Positions 1 through 8,797 are shown, numbered from the stretch's first letter. The stretch is 64,000 nt of DNA from JAICYJ01 sp038212095 (GCA_038212095.1 JBBQUW010000005.1:80693-144692); one strand, 5' to 3'. A program made the numbers and translations. Notes: generated by a model not told the origin, from the letters alone.

Positions 1-472
1 GGAAGGGGAGGCTCTCGATGTCGCCCACCGTTCCGCCGATCTCGGTGATCACGACGTCCACCTCGTCGGACTGGGCGACCCGCTGGATGCGGCGCTTGAT
101 CTCGTCGGTGACGTGGGGGATCACCTGGACGGTGGAGCCGAGGTACTCGCCCTTTCGCTCCTTACGGATGATCGTGTTGTAGACCGATCCGGTGGTGTGG
201 TTTGAGTTCCGCGACAGGAACTCGTCCACGAACCGCTCGTAGTGCCCGAGGTCGAGGTCGGTCTCAGCGCCGTCCTCGGTGACGAACACCTCGCCGTGCT
301 GAAACGGACTCATGGTGCCGGGGTCGACGTTGATGTAGGGGTCGAACTTCTGCAGCGAGACCTTCAGCCCGCGCGCCTTCAGCAGCCGGCCGAGCGACGC
401 GGCGGTGATCCCCTTGCCGAGCGACGAGACGACGCCTCCGGTCACGAATACGTACTTGGCCTGCTTGCTCAC
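1..472 (-). CDS. pyrG: CTP synthase, N-terminal part (runs off the window)
   Basis: Amidoligase domain of CTP synthase, which makes CTP from UTP with ATP and glutamine-derived ammonia in the cytoplasm. The first ~157 residues are in the window; the glutaminase domain lies beyond position 1. The N-terminus reads SKQAKYVFVTGGVVSSLGKG, the family's P-loop, followed by the conserved KFDPYINVDPGTMSPFQHGE segment. The start is a GTG at 472, preceded by an AGGTGG-type ribosome binding site. It is probably transcribed separately from the regulator gene upstream (89 bp gap). The family assignment is certain; only the truncation by the window edge limits it. Confidence 0.97.
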   Translation of the reverse strand, partial: MSKQAKYVFVTGGVVSSLGKGITAASLGRLLKARGLKVSLQKFDPYINVDPGTMSPFQHGEVFVTEDGAETDLDLGHYERFVDEFLSRNSNHTTGSVYNTIIRKERKGEYLGSTVQVIPHVTDEIKRRIQRVAQSDEVDVVITEIGGTVGDIESLPF

Positions 473-561
473 CTGCGACCCACCTTTCCGAGAGTGACCG
501 GTCCCCGGGGATGCATCATACGCGAGCGGCGGGACGGCACGACCTGCGACCCCGCCAGGGT

Positions 562-3500
562 CTACCTGAACAGCGACTCGGTGTAGCTGCCCGGCACCTC
601 GATCACGGTGTACACCGGGTAGGCGCCTGGGGTCGGCGCGCCCGCAGGCACGCGGAATATCGGCATCGCGTTCGCTGTCATGTCGCCCTGGGGGTCGAAC
701 CCGAAGCTGCCGAGGATCCCGTTCGTGATCTTGACCCGCAGCAGGTTCGCCACCACCGATCGCCGGGTACCGTCGGACTTGGCGATCGCCGCCAGCAGCA
801 CCTCAGTCGCCTGAGCTGCATACGGCGTGAACGTGTTGACGACACGCCCCGGCTGCGTCGCGCTGAAATCCCGTACGAACGCCCTGCCGGCCGGCAGCAG
901 CTGCCGGGCGGGATCGGTCACGTACGCCCCGCTGATGTACGTTTCGGCGAGAGGGTGCCCCGGTGACGTGTCGGCCGTGCCGAAGCCGGACAGAAAGCCA
1001 TCGCTGGCCACGATCGGCACCGATCGCCCGAACTCGCGTCGCAGCGCGATGACGAACTGGCTGGGAAGCTGCGTTCCGCCCACGTTCGGCCCAAGCCCGG
1101 CCATGAACACGGCGTCCACCCGCTGCGCCTTGAGTCCCCGCACGAACGCGCGCAGCCCGTTCGGCGATCCGGGCGGGATGGCGGGTCCGATCACGTGAAG
1201 GCCGATCTTCGGCGCCACGGCCGCGAACGTCTGGGCCATCATCTGACCGTAGCTCTCATCCCGCTGGGACATGAAGACGTAGATGCGACGAGCTCCCAGA
1301 CGATGGAGCAGCAGAGCATCGGCCACCGCCTGCTGGTCGTCGGCGGGATAGGCCCGCAGGTAGTTGCGAACCCCCGTCGGGTAGAGCGAGGCGGGCTGGC
1401 CGGGCGAGACGCCGGCTCCCTTCTTGGTCAACCCGATGTACGAGTTGGTCGGCGAGACCATGGCCACGGAGGCTCGGTTCAACGTCGGGATCTCCTGCTC
1501 GGCGCAGCCGGAGTTGAGCGTGCCGACCACGCCGACCAGCGACGGCGTCGCGGCGTAGGACTTCGCGTTCGCCGCGCACTTGCCGGGATCCCAGCCTCCC
1601 TGCGCGGTTGAGTCGTCGCAGGCCTGATACGCCACCCGGAATCGGCCGGCCCGGAAGTCGTGTTTGCGAAGGGTGAACTCGATCGCCTGCACCATCGCAC
1701 GCGTCACGGGCGAGTCGGGTGAGTCGTATGTGAGCAGCGGCAGGTCGGACGCAATCAGGAGATCGGGGCGGCCTGACCCCCCATAGATCGGCGCTCCACA
1801 CGTCGACGAGGGCAGTACCGAGAGGCCGGCCGCGGATCCCGACGCGATCGGCCTGCCGCCGCCTCCCGCCACGCTCACCAGCACACGGCCGCCACCGACC
1901 GCCACGCCCTGCGGCGCGTTTCCGATCGCGAACCGGCGCACCCGTTCGGTGCGCGGGTCGATCCGCGCCACGATACCGTCGACCGAGCTGGTCACCCAGA
2001 CCGCACCGCCGCCATAGGCGACGTCGCCGGCCGACAGCCCCACGTCGATGCTGTGCGCGGAGCCGGTCGAGACCGGGTCGATTCGCCACACGAGGCCGGA
2101 GTTGTCGGCACCCCACACCGACCCGCCGCCGACCGCGAGGTGAAACAGCCCTCCCAGGGTCGTGATGTGCGTGCTCGACCCGGGCGCAAGCGTGGTCGGG
2201 TCGAGCCGCACCACCCTCGACCCTCTCCGCACGACCCACACCGAGTGGTCGGTCGCGGTGATCGCGTCGCCGCCCGACTTCGCGGTCGCCGTCAGCCTCA
2301 GCGTCCGGACATCGAAGCGGTACACATGGTTCGGCCCGATCGCGTACACCGCTCTGCTGTTGGCGGCCAGGGACGCGGTGACGACATCGGTGGGGTACCC
2401 GGCCTTGGAGATGGCCGCCTGGGCGACGATCCGAAGCGTCGTCGGGTCGAGCCGGGCCACTCCGATCTGAACGCCGTCGCTGAGGTGATCGGCGTACGTG
2501 ATCCACAGCGCTCCGTCCGCGTACGTGAGCCCGGTGGGCGTGTGGCCCGGGCTGCGCGAGATCGGGACGCCGGACTGATCGATCCGCGAGATTGTGGCAT
2601 CGTCGGCGTTCAGCACCCAGATCGTCGCGCCGTCGGTGGCGATGCTGGTGGGCGTGCCGCCGACCGCGTACTGCGCCGTGAGACGGCCGGTTGCTGGATC
2701 GACCGAGGCCACGGAGTTGGGCCCGATCAGCGCGAGGCCGGCGGCGCTGCTCCCGCGGCTGAGCAGGATCACGAACGCGATCACGGCCGCGGCGGCCAGC
2801 AGCCCGCCGCCCGCCAGCAGGGCGGCCAGCGGTCGCCGACCGCGGCCGCCGGTCCCGGCCAGCGAGGCGTCCTCCTTCACCTGCTCCTCGCTCGCGAGGA
2901 TCGTGGCGTGCAACCGGCGCAGCCGCTCCCCCGGCTCGACACCCACCTGCTCGGCGAGCAGGAGGCGGGTGCGGTCATACAGCTCGAGCGCCTCGGCCCG
3001 CCGTCCAGACCGGGCGAGCGCGGCCGCCAGCAGCGCCACCGTCCGCTCGCGCATCGGGTGCTCGTCGGCCAGCGCACGTAGCTCGCCCAGCGCCTCGGCC
3101 GGGCGATCCTGCGCGAGCAGCGCCTCCATCCGCTCCTCCCGCGCCGCCGTCACCAGCTCCTGCAGGCGTTCGGCCTCGTCGCGGATGAACTCCTCGTAGG
3201 CCAGGTCCTCGAAGGGGCGGCCGCGCACCAGGGAAAGCGCCCGACCGAGCGTGCCCAGGGCGTCCGTCGGACGTTCGTGCGCCAACTGCTCGCGTCCCTG
3301 CTCGAGCAGCCGCTGCAACGCGTCGCTATCAAGGGAACCGTCGGTCACCGGCAGCCGGTACCCGCCGGTGACCGTCTCGATAGCGGCCTCGCCCAGCGCC
3401 TTTCGCAGCTGAGAGACCAGCACCTGCAGGTTCTTGGTGGCCGTCGCCGGGGGTCGCTCTCCCCACAGACGTTCGATCAGCCGGTCGCTGGAAACGGCGC

Positions 3501-3615
3501 GGTCGGCATCGATCAGCAGCGCGGCCACCAGCGCCCGCTGCTTGCCGGCGGGAAGAACGATCGGGACGCCGTCTGCCTCGACTTCAAGACGTCCGAGCAC
3601 GTTGAAGCGGAGCAC
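562..3615 (-). CDS. SARP/BTAD transcriptional regulator fused to membrane segment, propeller and ABC-type substrate-binding domain
   Basis: A 1017-residue fusion. Residues 1-90 are an OmpR-type winged helix (MLRFNVLGRLEVEADG; KNLQVLVSQLRKALG). Residues ~97-243 are the helical bacterial transcriptional activator (BTAD) domain of SARP regulators. Residues ~262-286 form one hydrophobic transmembrane helix. Residues ~290-590 are YVTN/PQQ-like beta-propeller blades (repeats such as VGGTPTSIATDGATIWVLN). Residues ~610-1017 resemble periplasmic leucine/isoleucine/valine-type binding proteins (LVGVVGTLNSGCAEQEIPTL; AVFMAGLGPNVGGTQLP). The layout predicts DNA binding inside the cell and ligand binding outside, a one-step transmembrane regulator comparable in logic to ToxR/CadC. 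Start is GTG 3615 without a clear Shine-Dalgarno. The ligand and target genes are unknown; autoregulation or control of the divergent gene at 3769 is inference. Confidence 0.85.
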   Translation of the reverse strand: MLRFNVLGRLEVEADGVPIVLPAGKQRALVAALLIDADRAVSSDRLIERLWGERPPATATKNLQVLVSQLRKALGEAAIETVTGGYRLPVTDGSLDSDALQRLLEQGREQLAHERPTDALGTLGRALSLVRGRPFEDLAYEEFIRDEAERLQELVTAAREERMEALLAQDRPAEALGELRALADEHPMRERTVALLAAALARSGRRAEALELYDRTRLLLAEQVGVEPGERLRRLHATILASEEQVKEDASLAGTGGRGRRPLAALLAGGGLLAAAAVIAFVILLSRGSSAAGLALIGPNSVASVDPATGRLTAQYAVGGTPTSIATDGATIWVLNADDATISRIDQSGVPISRSPGHTPTGLTYADGALWITYADHLSDGVQIGVARLDPTTLRIVAQAAISKAGYPTDVVTASLAANSRAVYAIGPNHVYRFDVRTLRLTATAKSGGDAITATDHSVWVVRRGSRVVRLDPTTLAPGSSTHITTLGGLFHLAVGGGSVWGADNSGLVWRIDPVSTGSAHSIDVGLSAGDVAYGGGAVWVTSSVDGIVARIDPRTERVRRFAIGNAPQGVAVGGGRVLVSVAGGGGRPIASGSAAGLSVLPSSTCGAPIYGGSGRPDLLIASDLPLLTYDSPDSPVTRAMVQAIEFTLRKHDFRAGRFRVAYQACDDSTAQGGWDPGKCAANAKSYAATPSLVGVVGTLNSGCAEQEIPTLNRASVAMVSPTNSYIGLTKKGAGVSPGQPASLYPTGVRNYLRAYPADDQQAVADALLLHRLGARRIYVFMSQRDESYGQMMAQTFAAVAPKIGLHVIGPAIPPGSPNGLRAFVRGLKAQRVDAVFMAGLGPNVGGTQLPSQFVIALRREFGRSVPIVASDGFLSGFGTADTSPGHPLAETYISGAYVTDPARQLLPAGRAFVRDFSATQPGRVVNTFTPYAAQATEVLLAAIAKSDGTRRSVVANLLRVKITNGILGSFGFDPQGDMTANAMPIFRVPAGAPTPGAYPVYTVIEVPGSYTESLFR

Positions 3616-3629
3616 CCGGCGAACGTATC

Positions 3630-3646
3630 ACATCCGCAAACATCCG
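3630..3646. promoter_or_regulatory. Tandem ACATCCG heptamer in the divergent intergenic region
   Basis: The heptamer ACATCCG occurs twice with a 10-bp period (3630-3636 and 3640-3646), flanked by ATCAC and GTGAT. SARP regulators typically bind tandem heptamers in promoters, so this could be an operator of the adjacent regulator. It lies only 15-31 bp upstream of that gene's start, and no footprint data exist. Weak inference. Confidence 0.25.
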
Positions 3647-3768
3647 TGATTTGCAGAGCTTTTACCGGCTGTTACCACTCTTAGACCGATTCTTTGGCGG
3701 CAGTTGCGAGGCTCTGCTCGTACTTACCGGTCGTTGGGCCGGGAAACCGCGATACGAGGGAGACTGAC

Positions 3769-4194
3769 ATGACCCGCTCGTCCTCACCGCTCCGCCGCTC
3801 GACCGCCGCGCTTGCGACGCTGATGCTCTCGCTGGCGATCACTCCGACCGCGCTGGCCGGAACTCTGCCACCCGATCGCAGCGACGCGCTGGGCGGCAGC
3901 CGCCAGGCGTCGCACGTCTCCACTGTCACGCCGCCCGATCGCGCGGACGGTCTCGGTGGCGCGGCGATCGCGTCGCACAGCGCCGTACAGACTCCGCCCG
4001 ATCGCATCGACGGCTTTGGCGGCAGCAACTTCACGCCGGTCGCCACGCCCACCGTGATCGTCCGCAGCGCCCCTGGCGTGGGCTTCGATTGGACGGCCGC
4101 CGTGCTCGGCGCTGTCGCCGGTCTGGGCGTCGCGCTGGTCGCGATGGCCGCGCTGCTCTCGCGCGGTCGCCGCGGCGTCGCTCTGCCGTCCTGA
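3769..4194 (+). CDS. Small exported membrane-anchored protein with three 21-residue PPDRxDxxGG repeats
   Basis: A 141-residue protein of unknown function. An N-terminal signal-like segment (residues ~10-31) is followed by three copies of PPDRxDxxGG beginning at residues 34, 55 and 76, an exact 21-residue period, then a transmembrane helix at ~109-130 and a short basic tail (SRGRRG). This suggests a short repeat-bearing extracellular loop held in the membrane. ATG 3769 is chosen because GAGGGAG lies just upstream and the signal peptide then begins properly; an upstream in-frame start at 3694 would add a non-signal extension. It is transcribed divergently from the SARP-type regulator. Similar acidic/arginine motifs occur in uncharacterised actinobacterial exported proteins, as far as I recall; no function is assigned. 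Confidence 0.75.
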   Translation: MTRSSSPLRRSTAALATLMLSLAITPTALAGTLPPDRSDALGGSRQASHVSTVTPPDRADGLGGAAIASHSAVQTPPDRIDGFGGSNFTPVATPTVIVRSAPGVGFDWTAAVLGAVAGLGVALVAMAALLSRGRRGVALPS

Positions 4195-4208
4195 CGCTGA
4201 CGGCAGCC

Positions 4209-4249
4209 TCGGGGCCGGGCGCACACCCTCCGTGGGCGCTCGGCCCCGA
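4209..4249. terminator. GC-rich hairpin between convergent genes
   Basis: TCGGGGCCG (4209-4217) pairs with CGGCCCCGA (4241-4249), extended inside by GCGCAC/GTGGGCGC pairing. It sits between the stops of two convergent genes and probably terminates both. No U-tract is evident, as is common in high-GC actinobacteria. Confidence 0.55.
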
Positions 4250-4264
4250 ACCCTGCTCCGACGT

Positions 4265-4723
4265 TCAGGCGGCTGGTGGAGGCGCCGCGGCCGGTGGCGC
4301 CAGGGGCGCCTGCAGGATCCGGAATGCGCCGTAGATCGCGAATCCGGCCCACAGCAGATCGAACCCGCCGAACACGACGCCGCGGTTGTCGACGAACGAG
4401 TGCATCACGTCGCCCGACCACAGGGTGACGCGCCCGGGGTCTCCGCCCACCGTCCGCACGGCGTCCCGCAGCGCATAGACGAATGCGATGTACTTTCCCA
4501 GCACGATCGCGGCCAGAGACACCACGATCGCGATCGCCTGAAACGGCAGCCCACGGCCACCGGTGGCGCGCAGCACCGCTGAGCCGACCAGCCAGCCGAT
4601 CGCCGCGGCGGCGATGCCGATCTCATAGCCCGTCTGCACCTCGACGATGCCCCACACGACCGCTCCCGCCACGCCCGCCGCCACTGCTGCGGCCGTGGCG
4701 CGCGCGACTGCTCCTGTAGCCAT
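4265..4723 (-). CDS. Small polytopic membrane protein of unknown function
   Basis: A 152-residue hydrophobic protein with about four predicted transmembrane helices and a C-terminal Ala/Pro-rich tail. The loop between helices 3 and 4 contains GGDPGRVTLWSGDVMHSFVDN. No family is recognised. A GGAGG lies 9 bases before ATG 4723 and 6 bases before an in-frame GTG at 4726, so either could be the start. It lies downstream of recN on the same strand (recN stop at 4759) and could be the last gene of that run. Confidence 0.6.
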   Translation of the reverse strand: MATGAVARATAAAVAAGVAGAVVWGIVEVQTGYEIGIAAAAIGWLVGSAVLRATGGRGLPFQAIAIVVSLAAIVLGKYIAFVYALRDAVRTVGGDPGRVTLWSGDVMHSFVDNRGVVFGGFDLLWAGFAIYGAFRILQAPLAPPAAAPPPAA

Positions 4724-4758
4724 CACGAACCACCTCCCCGTGGTTGAACGACCCGCGA

Positions 4759-6420
4759 TCAGCTCAGCATTGCGGCAGCGTGCCGCCTGGCCCCCTCATC
4801 GCCCTCCTCACCTCCCAGCATACGTGCAACCTCGTCCACAACCTCGGCGCCGGCCAGCCGTCGCACCGTGGTCACGGTGGGATCGCCGGCGGACTTCTCG
4901 ACCTGGAAGTTTGCATCGGCCGAGCTCGCGATCTGTGCCAGGTGCGTGATGCAGATCAGCTGCGCGCTGTGCGAGAGCCGGGTCAGCTTCTCGGCCACGG
5001 CTCGCGCTGTGCGGCCACCGACGCCAGCGTCCACCTCGTCCAGTAGCAGCGTGGCCGCGCCACCACCGCTGCGCGCCGCCACCCGCACCGCCAGCGCGAT
5101 CCGCGACAGCTCGCCGCCCGAGGCCACCCCGGCCAGCGGGGCCGCCGGCAGGCCCTTGTTGGCGGCCAGCATCAGCGTGCAACGATCGGTGCCGCGGGTG
5201 GAGAGATCGGCCGTTTCCAGCCGCACCTCCAGCCGAGCGCCCTCCATCCCCAGGTCAGCCAGCTCAGCTTCGACGGCGCGCCCGAACGGCGCGGATCCGG
5301 CCGCGCGGGCGTCGTGCAGCTCGGTCGCGCAGCGCTCGGCCTCGGCCAGCGCCGTGGCCACGGCATCTTCGTGGTCGGACAGCCGGCGCCCCCCGTCGGC
5401 CAGCAGCTCGAGCGTCCGGCGGGCCTCGTCGGCCTGCGTTCGCAGCTGCTCCAGCTCGCCGCCGAATCGCCGCTCAAGCTCGACGAACAGCTGCAGCCGC
5501 GCCTCGACGTGCTCCAGCCGTGCCGGCTCCGCCTCCAGCCCTGCCAGATGCGCGCGCAGCTCACTGGCCACCTCCTGCAGCCGAACGCAGGCATCGCGCA
5601 GCTCGGACGAGAGCACGGCCAGCTCGGCCTGATACTGCTCCCCGCCGGCCAGGAGTTCGGTCGCGCGGGCGGCCAGGCTGAGCGCGCCGTCGCCGTCCTC
5701 GGGGCTGATCAGCGCCGCCGCGCCGCCGATCGCCGCCGAAAGCTCGTCCAGGTGGCGCAGCCGCTGACGCTCCCTACCGAGGGCATCCCGTTCGCCGTCG
5801 GCCACCGCAGCCTCGTCGACGCGCGCCACCAGCTCCTCCAGCTCACCCCGCCGCCGTTCGGCCTCACCGGCCTCGGCGCGGGCGCGGTCGAGATCCGCTC
5901 TGCGCTCCCGCAGCTCGGCCCAGGCTCCCGCCATTGCCCCCCTCAACCGGTCGCATCCGGCAGCGGCGTCCAGCAGGTCGAGCTGGGTGGCGGGCAGCGC
6001 CAGCCGGCGAGCCTCATGCTGGGACGAGATCTCGAGCAGCAACTCTCCCAGCTGCTCCAGATCGGCGCGAGCGCAGCTGCGGCCCCACAGCAGGGCGCGG
6101 CTACGTCCGGAAGCGGCGATCCGGCGTGCCACCACCAGGGTCTGCTCGCCCTCCGGCCGCAGCTCGCCAACGGCCTCCGGCAGGTCGCGCTGGAAGAAGT
6201 TCGGCGGCACGGCGAACTCCGCCTCCACGTACGCGTCCGCGGCATGCGGCCCGACCATGCCGGGCGCTGGCGCGGCGCCGGCCAGCAAACCGATTGCCTG
6301 CGCGAGCATCGTCTTGCCAGCACCGGTCTCGCCGCTGAACACGTTCAGGCCGGCGTCGAACTCGAGCTCCGCGTGCTCGATCAGCGCCAGGTTGTCGATC
6401 TGCAGACGCAGCAGCGTCAC
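4759..6420 (-). CDS. recN: DNA repair protein RecN
   Basis: SMC-like ATPase that helps in recombinational repair of double-strand breaks. It is 553 residues, the usual RecN length. The N-terminus LLRLQIDNLALIEHAELEF leads into Walker A (FSGETGAGKTML). The central region is long alternating Glu/Arg/Leu coiled coil. The C-terminal ATPase half has a signature-like SGGELSRIALAVR and Walker B LLLDEVDAGVGG. The GTG start at 6420 is fixed by a 4-bp GTGA overlap with the nadK stop; the reading frame is open further upstream but that part is out-of-frame nadK sequence. The tlyA-nadK-recN order is the conserved Gram-positive and actinobacterial arrangement. Confidence 0.96.
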   Translation of the reverse strand: MTLLRLQIDNLALIEHAELEFDAGLNVFSGETGAGKTMLAQAIGLLAGAAPAPGMVGPHAADAYVEAEFAVPPNFFQRDLPEAVGELRPEGEQTLVVARRIAASGRSRALLWGRSCARADLEQLGELLLEISSQHEARRLALPATQLDLLDAAAGCDRLRGAMAGAWAELRERRADLDRARAEAGEAERRRGELEELVARVDEAAVADGERDALGRERQRLRHLDELSAAIGGAAALISPEDGDGALSLAARATELLAGGEQYQAELAVLSSELRDACVRLQEVASELRAHLAGLEAEPARLEHVEARLQLFVELERRFGGELEQLRTQADEARRTLELLADGGRRLSDHEDAVATALAEAERCATELHDARAAGSAPFGRAVEAELADLGMEGARLEVRLETADLSTRGTDRCTLMLAANKGLPAAPLAGVASGGELSRIALAVRVAARSGGGAATLLLDEVDAGVGGRTARAVAEKLTRLSHSAQLICITHLAQIASSADANFQVEKSAGDPTVTTVRRLAGAEVVDEVARMLGGEEGDEGARRHAAAMLS

Positions 6421-7244
6421 GCCGTGAACGTCTCCCGGTAGCGGCTGAAGAACGAGCTCCCCGACAGGCGGGCGAGCCGCGCCCGCTCCTCGCCCAGCCG
6501 GACGCTGAACCGGCCACCCGGCTGCACCTGACCCATCGGCCGTCCGTCCCGCACGATCTGGAGCGTCACGTCGTCCGATCGGTTGTGCACGTCCACGAGG
6601 TGGCCGCGGCCGAGAACCATCGAGCGCGCGTGCAGCGAGTGTGGCGAGGCGAACGAGAGCACGAACGCGTCCGTGCCCCAGGCCAGCACCGGTCCTCCCG
6701 CCGAGAGGTTGTAGGCCGTCGAGCCGGTGGGAGTGGCCAGGATCGCGCCGTCGCAGCCGATCTCCCCCAACGAGGCGCCGTCCACGCACCACTCGAGGAT
6801 CACCATGCGGCCCAGCGTGCCGCTGGTCAGCACCACGTCGTTGATCGCGGTCACCGGCTCGCCGCCGTCCGTCCCCGATAGGGTCGGCAGCTCCTCGACC
6901 TCGTAGCTTCCGGCGAACGCCCGCTCCATCCCCTGTTCCAGCTGCGCGCCGTCGACGCTTGTCAGGAAGCCGACGCGGCCGAAGTTGACTCCCAGACAGG
7001 CCGTCTCGCTTCCCAGATACCGCTGCAGGGCGCGCAGAGTGGTGCCGTCGCCGCCAAGCACGACCGCCAGGTCGGGATCCGGCCCGGCGTCGTCGACCAG
7101 CGCCACCCCACAGCGCTTCGCCACCGCCTCCAGCCGCTGCACCGCATCGCCAATCCGCTCCGGCCGGCCGTGGATGATGACCGCCACCCGCTCGACGCGG
7201 CGGCTAGCCGGCTGCGACTGCATCTCGGATCTCTGAGTTGACAT
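6417..7244 (-). CDS. nadK: NAD kinase
   Basis: Phosphorylates NAD to NADP in the cytoplasm. It is 275 residues. The nucleotide-binding motif VVLGGDGTTLRAL and the downstream NFGRVGFLT and GSTAYNLSAGGPV segments are diagnostic for the family. The ATG at 7244 is chosen because GAGGAG lies ~10 bases upstream; it overlaps the tlyA 3' end by 41 bp. A second ATG at 7223 is possible but has a weaker ribosome binding site. The gene is translationally coupled to recN. Confidence 0.96.
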   Translation of the reverse strand: MSTQRSEMQSQPASRRVERVAVIIHGRPERIGDAVQRLEAVAKRCGVALVDDAGPDPDLAVVLGGDGTTLRALQRYLGSETACLGVNFGRVGFLTSVDGAQLEQGMERAFAGSYEVEELPTLSGTDGGEPVTAINDVVLTSGTLGRMVILEWCVDGASLGEIGCDGAILATPTGSTAYNLSAGGPVLAWGTDAFVLSFASPHSLHARSMVLGRGHLVDVHNRSDDVTLQIVRDGRPMGQVQPGGRFSVRLGEERARLARLSGSSFFSRYRETFTA

Positions 7245-8010
7245 CGATCACTCGCTCCTCGCGCGCCGGATGGCCGGGCGAGGCGAGGTACATCAGATAC
7301 TCGCGATTGCCCGCCGGCCCCGGATGGGAAGAATCGCACACGCCGAGGATGGCGGCGCCCTGCGAGGTCACGAAGTCGGCCAGATCGTGCAACACCTGTG
7401 TACGCACCGCCGGGTCGCGCACCACGCCGCCCTTCACCAGCGCGCGCCCAGCCTCGAACTGCGGCTTGGCCAGAACGATCGCTCGCCAGCGGGGATCGGC
7501 GCAGGCAAGCGTCGCAGGCAGCACCAGCTGCAGGGAGATGAACGAGACGTCCGCGGTAACCAGGGTGGGACGGTACGGCAGCCGCTCGGCGGTCAGCCCG
7601 CGGGCGTTGCACCGGTCGATCGGGTGCACTCGTGCATCCGCCCGCAGCCTCTCGTGCAGCTGGGCACGACCGACGTCCAGCGCCACCACCTCGGCCGCAC
7701 CGTGCTGCAGCAGGCAGTCGGTGAAGCCCCCAGTGGACGCTCCCACGTCCAGGCAGCGCTCGCCGGCCACGTCGATCCGCCACCGCGTGATCGCCGTCTC
7801 GAGCTTGTCGCCGCCCCGCGAGACGTAGCGGGCCGCCTGCACGACGTCGATCGTCGCGTCCTCCGCGACCGCCGCACCGGCCTTGTCCACCACCACGCCG
7901 TCGACCGTCACTCGGCCGGCCATCACCAGCGATTGCGCCCGGCTGCGGGTATCGGCCAGCCCGCGCGCGACCAAGGCGATGTCGAGCCGGCTGCGAGCTG
8001 CTGCAGGCAC
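7204..8010 (-). CDS. tlyA: TlyA family rRNA (cytidine-2'-O)-methyltransferase
   Basis: 268 residues with an N-terminal S4 RNA-binding domain (RLDIALVARGLADTRSRAQS) and an FtsJ-like SAM-dependent methyltransferase domain (CLDVGASTGGFTD; VALDVGRAQLHERL). Mycobacterial TlyA 2'-O-methylates cytidines in 16S and 23S rRNA and affects capreomycin sensitivity; the same activity is expected here. The start is GTG 8010, immediately after the ispA stop. The conserved ispA-tlyA-nadK-recN neighbourhood supports the call. Confidence 0.93.
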   Translation of the reverse strand: MPAAARSRLDIALVARGLADTRSRAQSLVMAGRVTVDGVVVDKAGAAVAEDATIDVVQAARYVSRGGDKLETAITRWRIDVAGERCLDVGASTGGFTDCLLQHGAAEVVALDVGRAQLHERLRADARVHPIDRCNARGLTAERLPYRPTLVTADVSFISLQLVLPATLACADPRWRAIVLAKPQFEAGRALVKGGVVRDPAVRTQVLHDLADFVTSQGAAILGVCDSSHPGPAGNREYLMYLASPGHPAREERVIDVNSEIRDAVAAG

Positions 8011-8015
8011 CGCGC

Positions 8016-8777
8016 TCAGGCCGTTCGGTGGGCGATCACGTCGGTCAGCTCGGCCAGCTCGACGGTGTCGCCATCGATCGCGCGCAGCAGCGCCATCGCC
8101 CGCATGTGCGACTCGCCGGCCAGCTCCCTCGCCCGCTCCATGCCGAGCGTGTTGACGTAGCTGGGCTCGCCGTCGCTGCCGTCGTCCAGCACATCGTCCA
8201 CGATCTGGAACAGCAGCCCGAGCTCGCCTGCGAATGCCCGATAGGGCGCCTGTGCGTCGGCGTCGAGGCCCGCCACGTGCAGGCCGCAGCCAACCGCCGC
8301 CGAGATCAGCGAGCCGGTCTTTCGCCGGTGCAGCTCGGCCAGCTGCTCGTGGCTGGGCGAGTCGCGTGCCGTGACGTCGAGGTACTGGCCGTCGATCATG
8401 CCGGCCACGCCGCGGGCCAGCTCCGCCACCACCGCCAGGCGCACCTCAGCCGGAGCCTCCAGCCGCTCCGCGACGTGGCGGTAGGCGGCGTTCAACAGCG
8501 CATCTCCCACCAGCACCGCCACCGCCTCGCCGTAGCGGATGTGGCTGGTGGCCCGTCCCCGTCGTTGATCGTCGTTGTCCAGAGCCGGCAGGTCGTCATG
8601 GACGAGCGAGAAGGCGTGCACCATCTCGACGGCGGCGGCCGCCGGCAGCGCGTCGCGGGGATCTGCCCCCGCTGCTCGCGCCGTGGCCAAGCACAGCCGC
8701 GGCCGCACCCGCTTGCCCGGCGAGAGCAGCGTGTACAGCACCGCCTCGTCCAGCTCCGCCAGGTCGGAGATGGCCAA
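8016..8777 (-). CDS. ispA: Polyprenyl (farnesyl/geranylgeranyl-type) diphosphate synthase
   Basis: Chain-elongating isoprenyl diphosphate synthase. The first aspartate-rich motif is HDDLPALDND (the DDx4D form) and the second is QIVDDVLDD; GKRVRP and the RRKTGSL region are also present. The TTG at 8777 gives 253 residues, which is short: family members carry ~30 more N-terminal residues. The frame stays open upstream, encoding VVLIERYLVELAISDL, so translation may begin earlier, inside the preceding small gene, on a start I cannot identify. The product chain length cannot be told from the sequence alone. It lies between nusB and tlyA, as in many bacteria. Confidence 0.88.
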   Translation of the reverse strand: MAISDLAELDEAVLYTLLSPGKRVRPRLCLATARAAGADPRDALPAAAAVEMVHAFSLVHDDLPALDNDDQRRGRATSHIRYGEAVAVLVGDALLNAAYRHVAERLEAPAEVRLAVVAELARGVAGMIDGQYLDVTARDSPSHEQLAELHRRKTGSLISAAVGCGLHVAGLDADAQAPYRAFAGELGLLFQIVDDVLDDGSDGEPSYVNTLGMERARELAGESHMRAMALLRAIDGDTVELAELTDVIAHRTA

Positions 8778-8797
8778 CTCGACCAGATAGCGCTCGA

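Noticed and set aside
2053..3081. Long plus-strand frame opposite the SARP regulator
   Set aside because: Arg/Gln/Gly-rich antisense shadow typical of high-GC coding DNA; no domain.
4759..6792. A longer RecN reading frame starting at 6792
   Set aside because: The extra N-terminal part is an out-of-frame reading of nadK, and RecN homology begins exactly at the GTG 6420 that overlaps the nadK stop.
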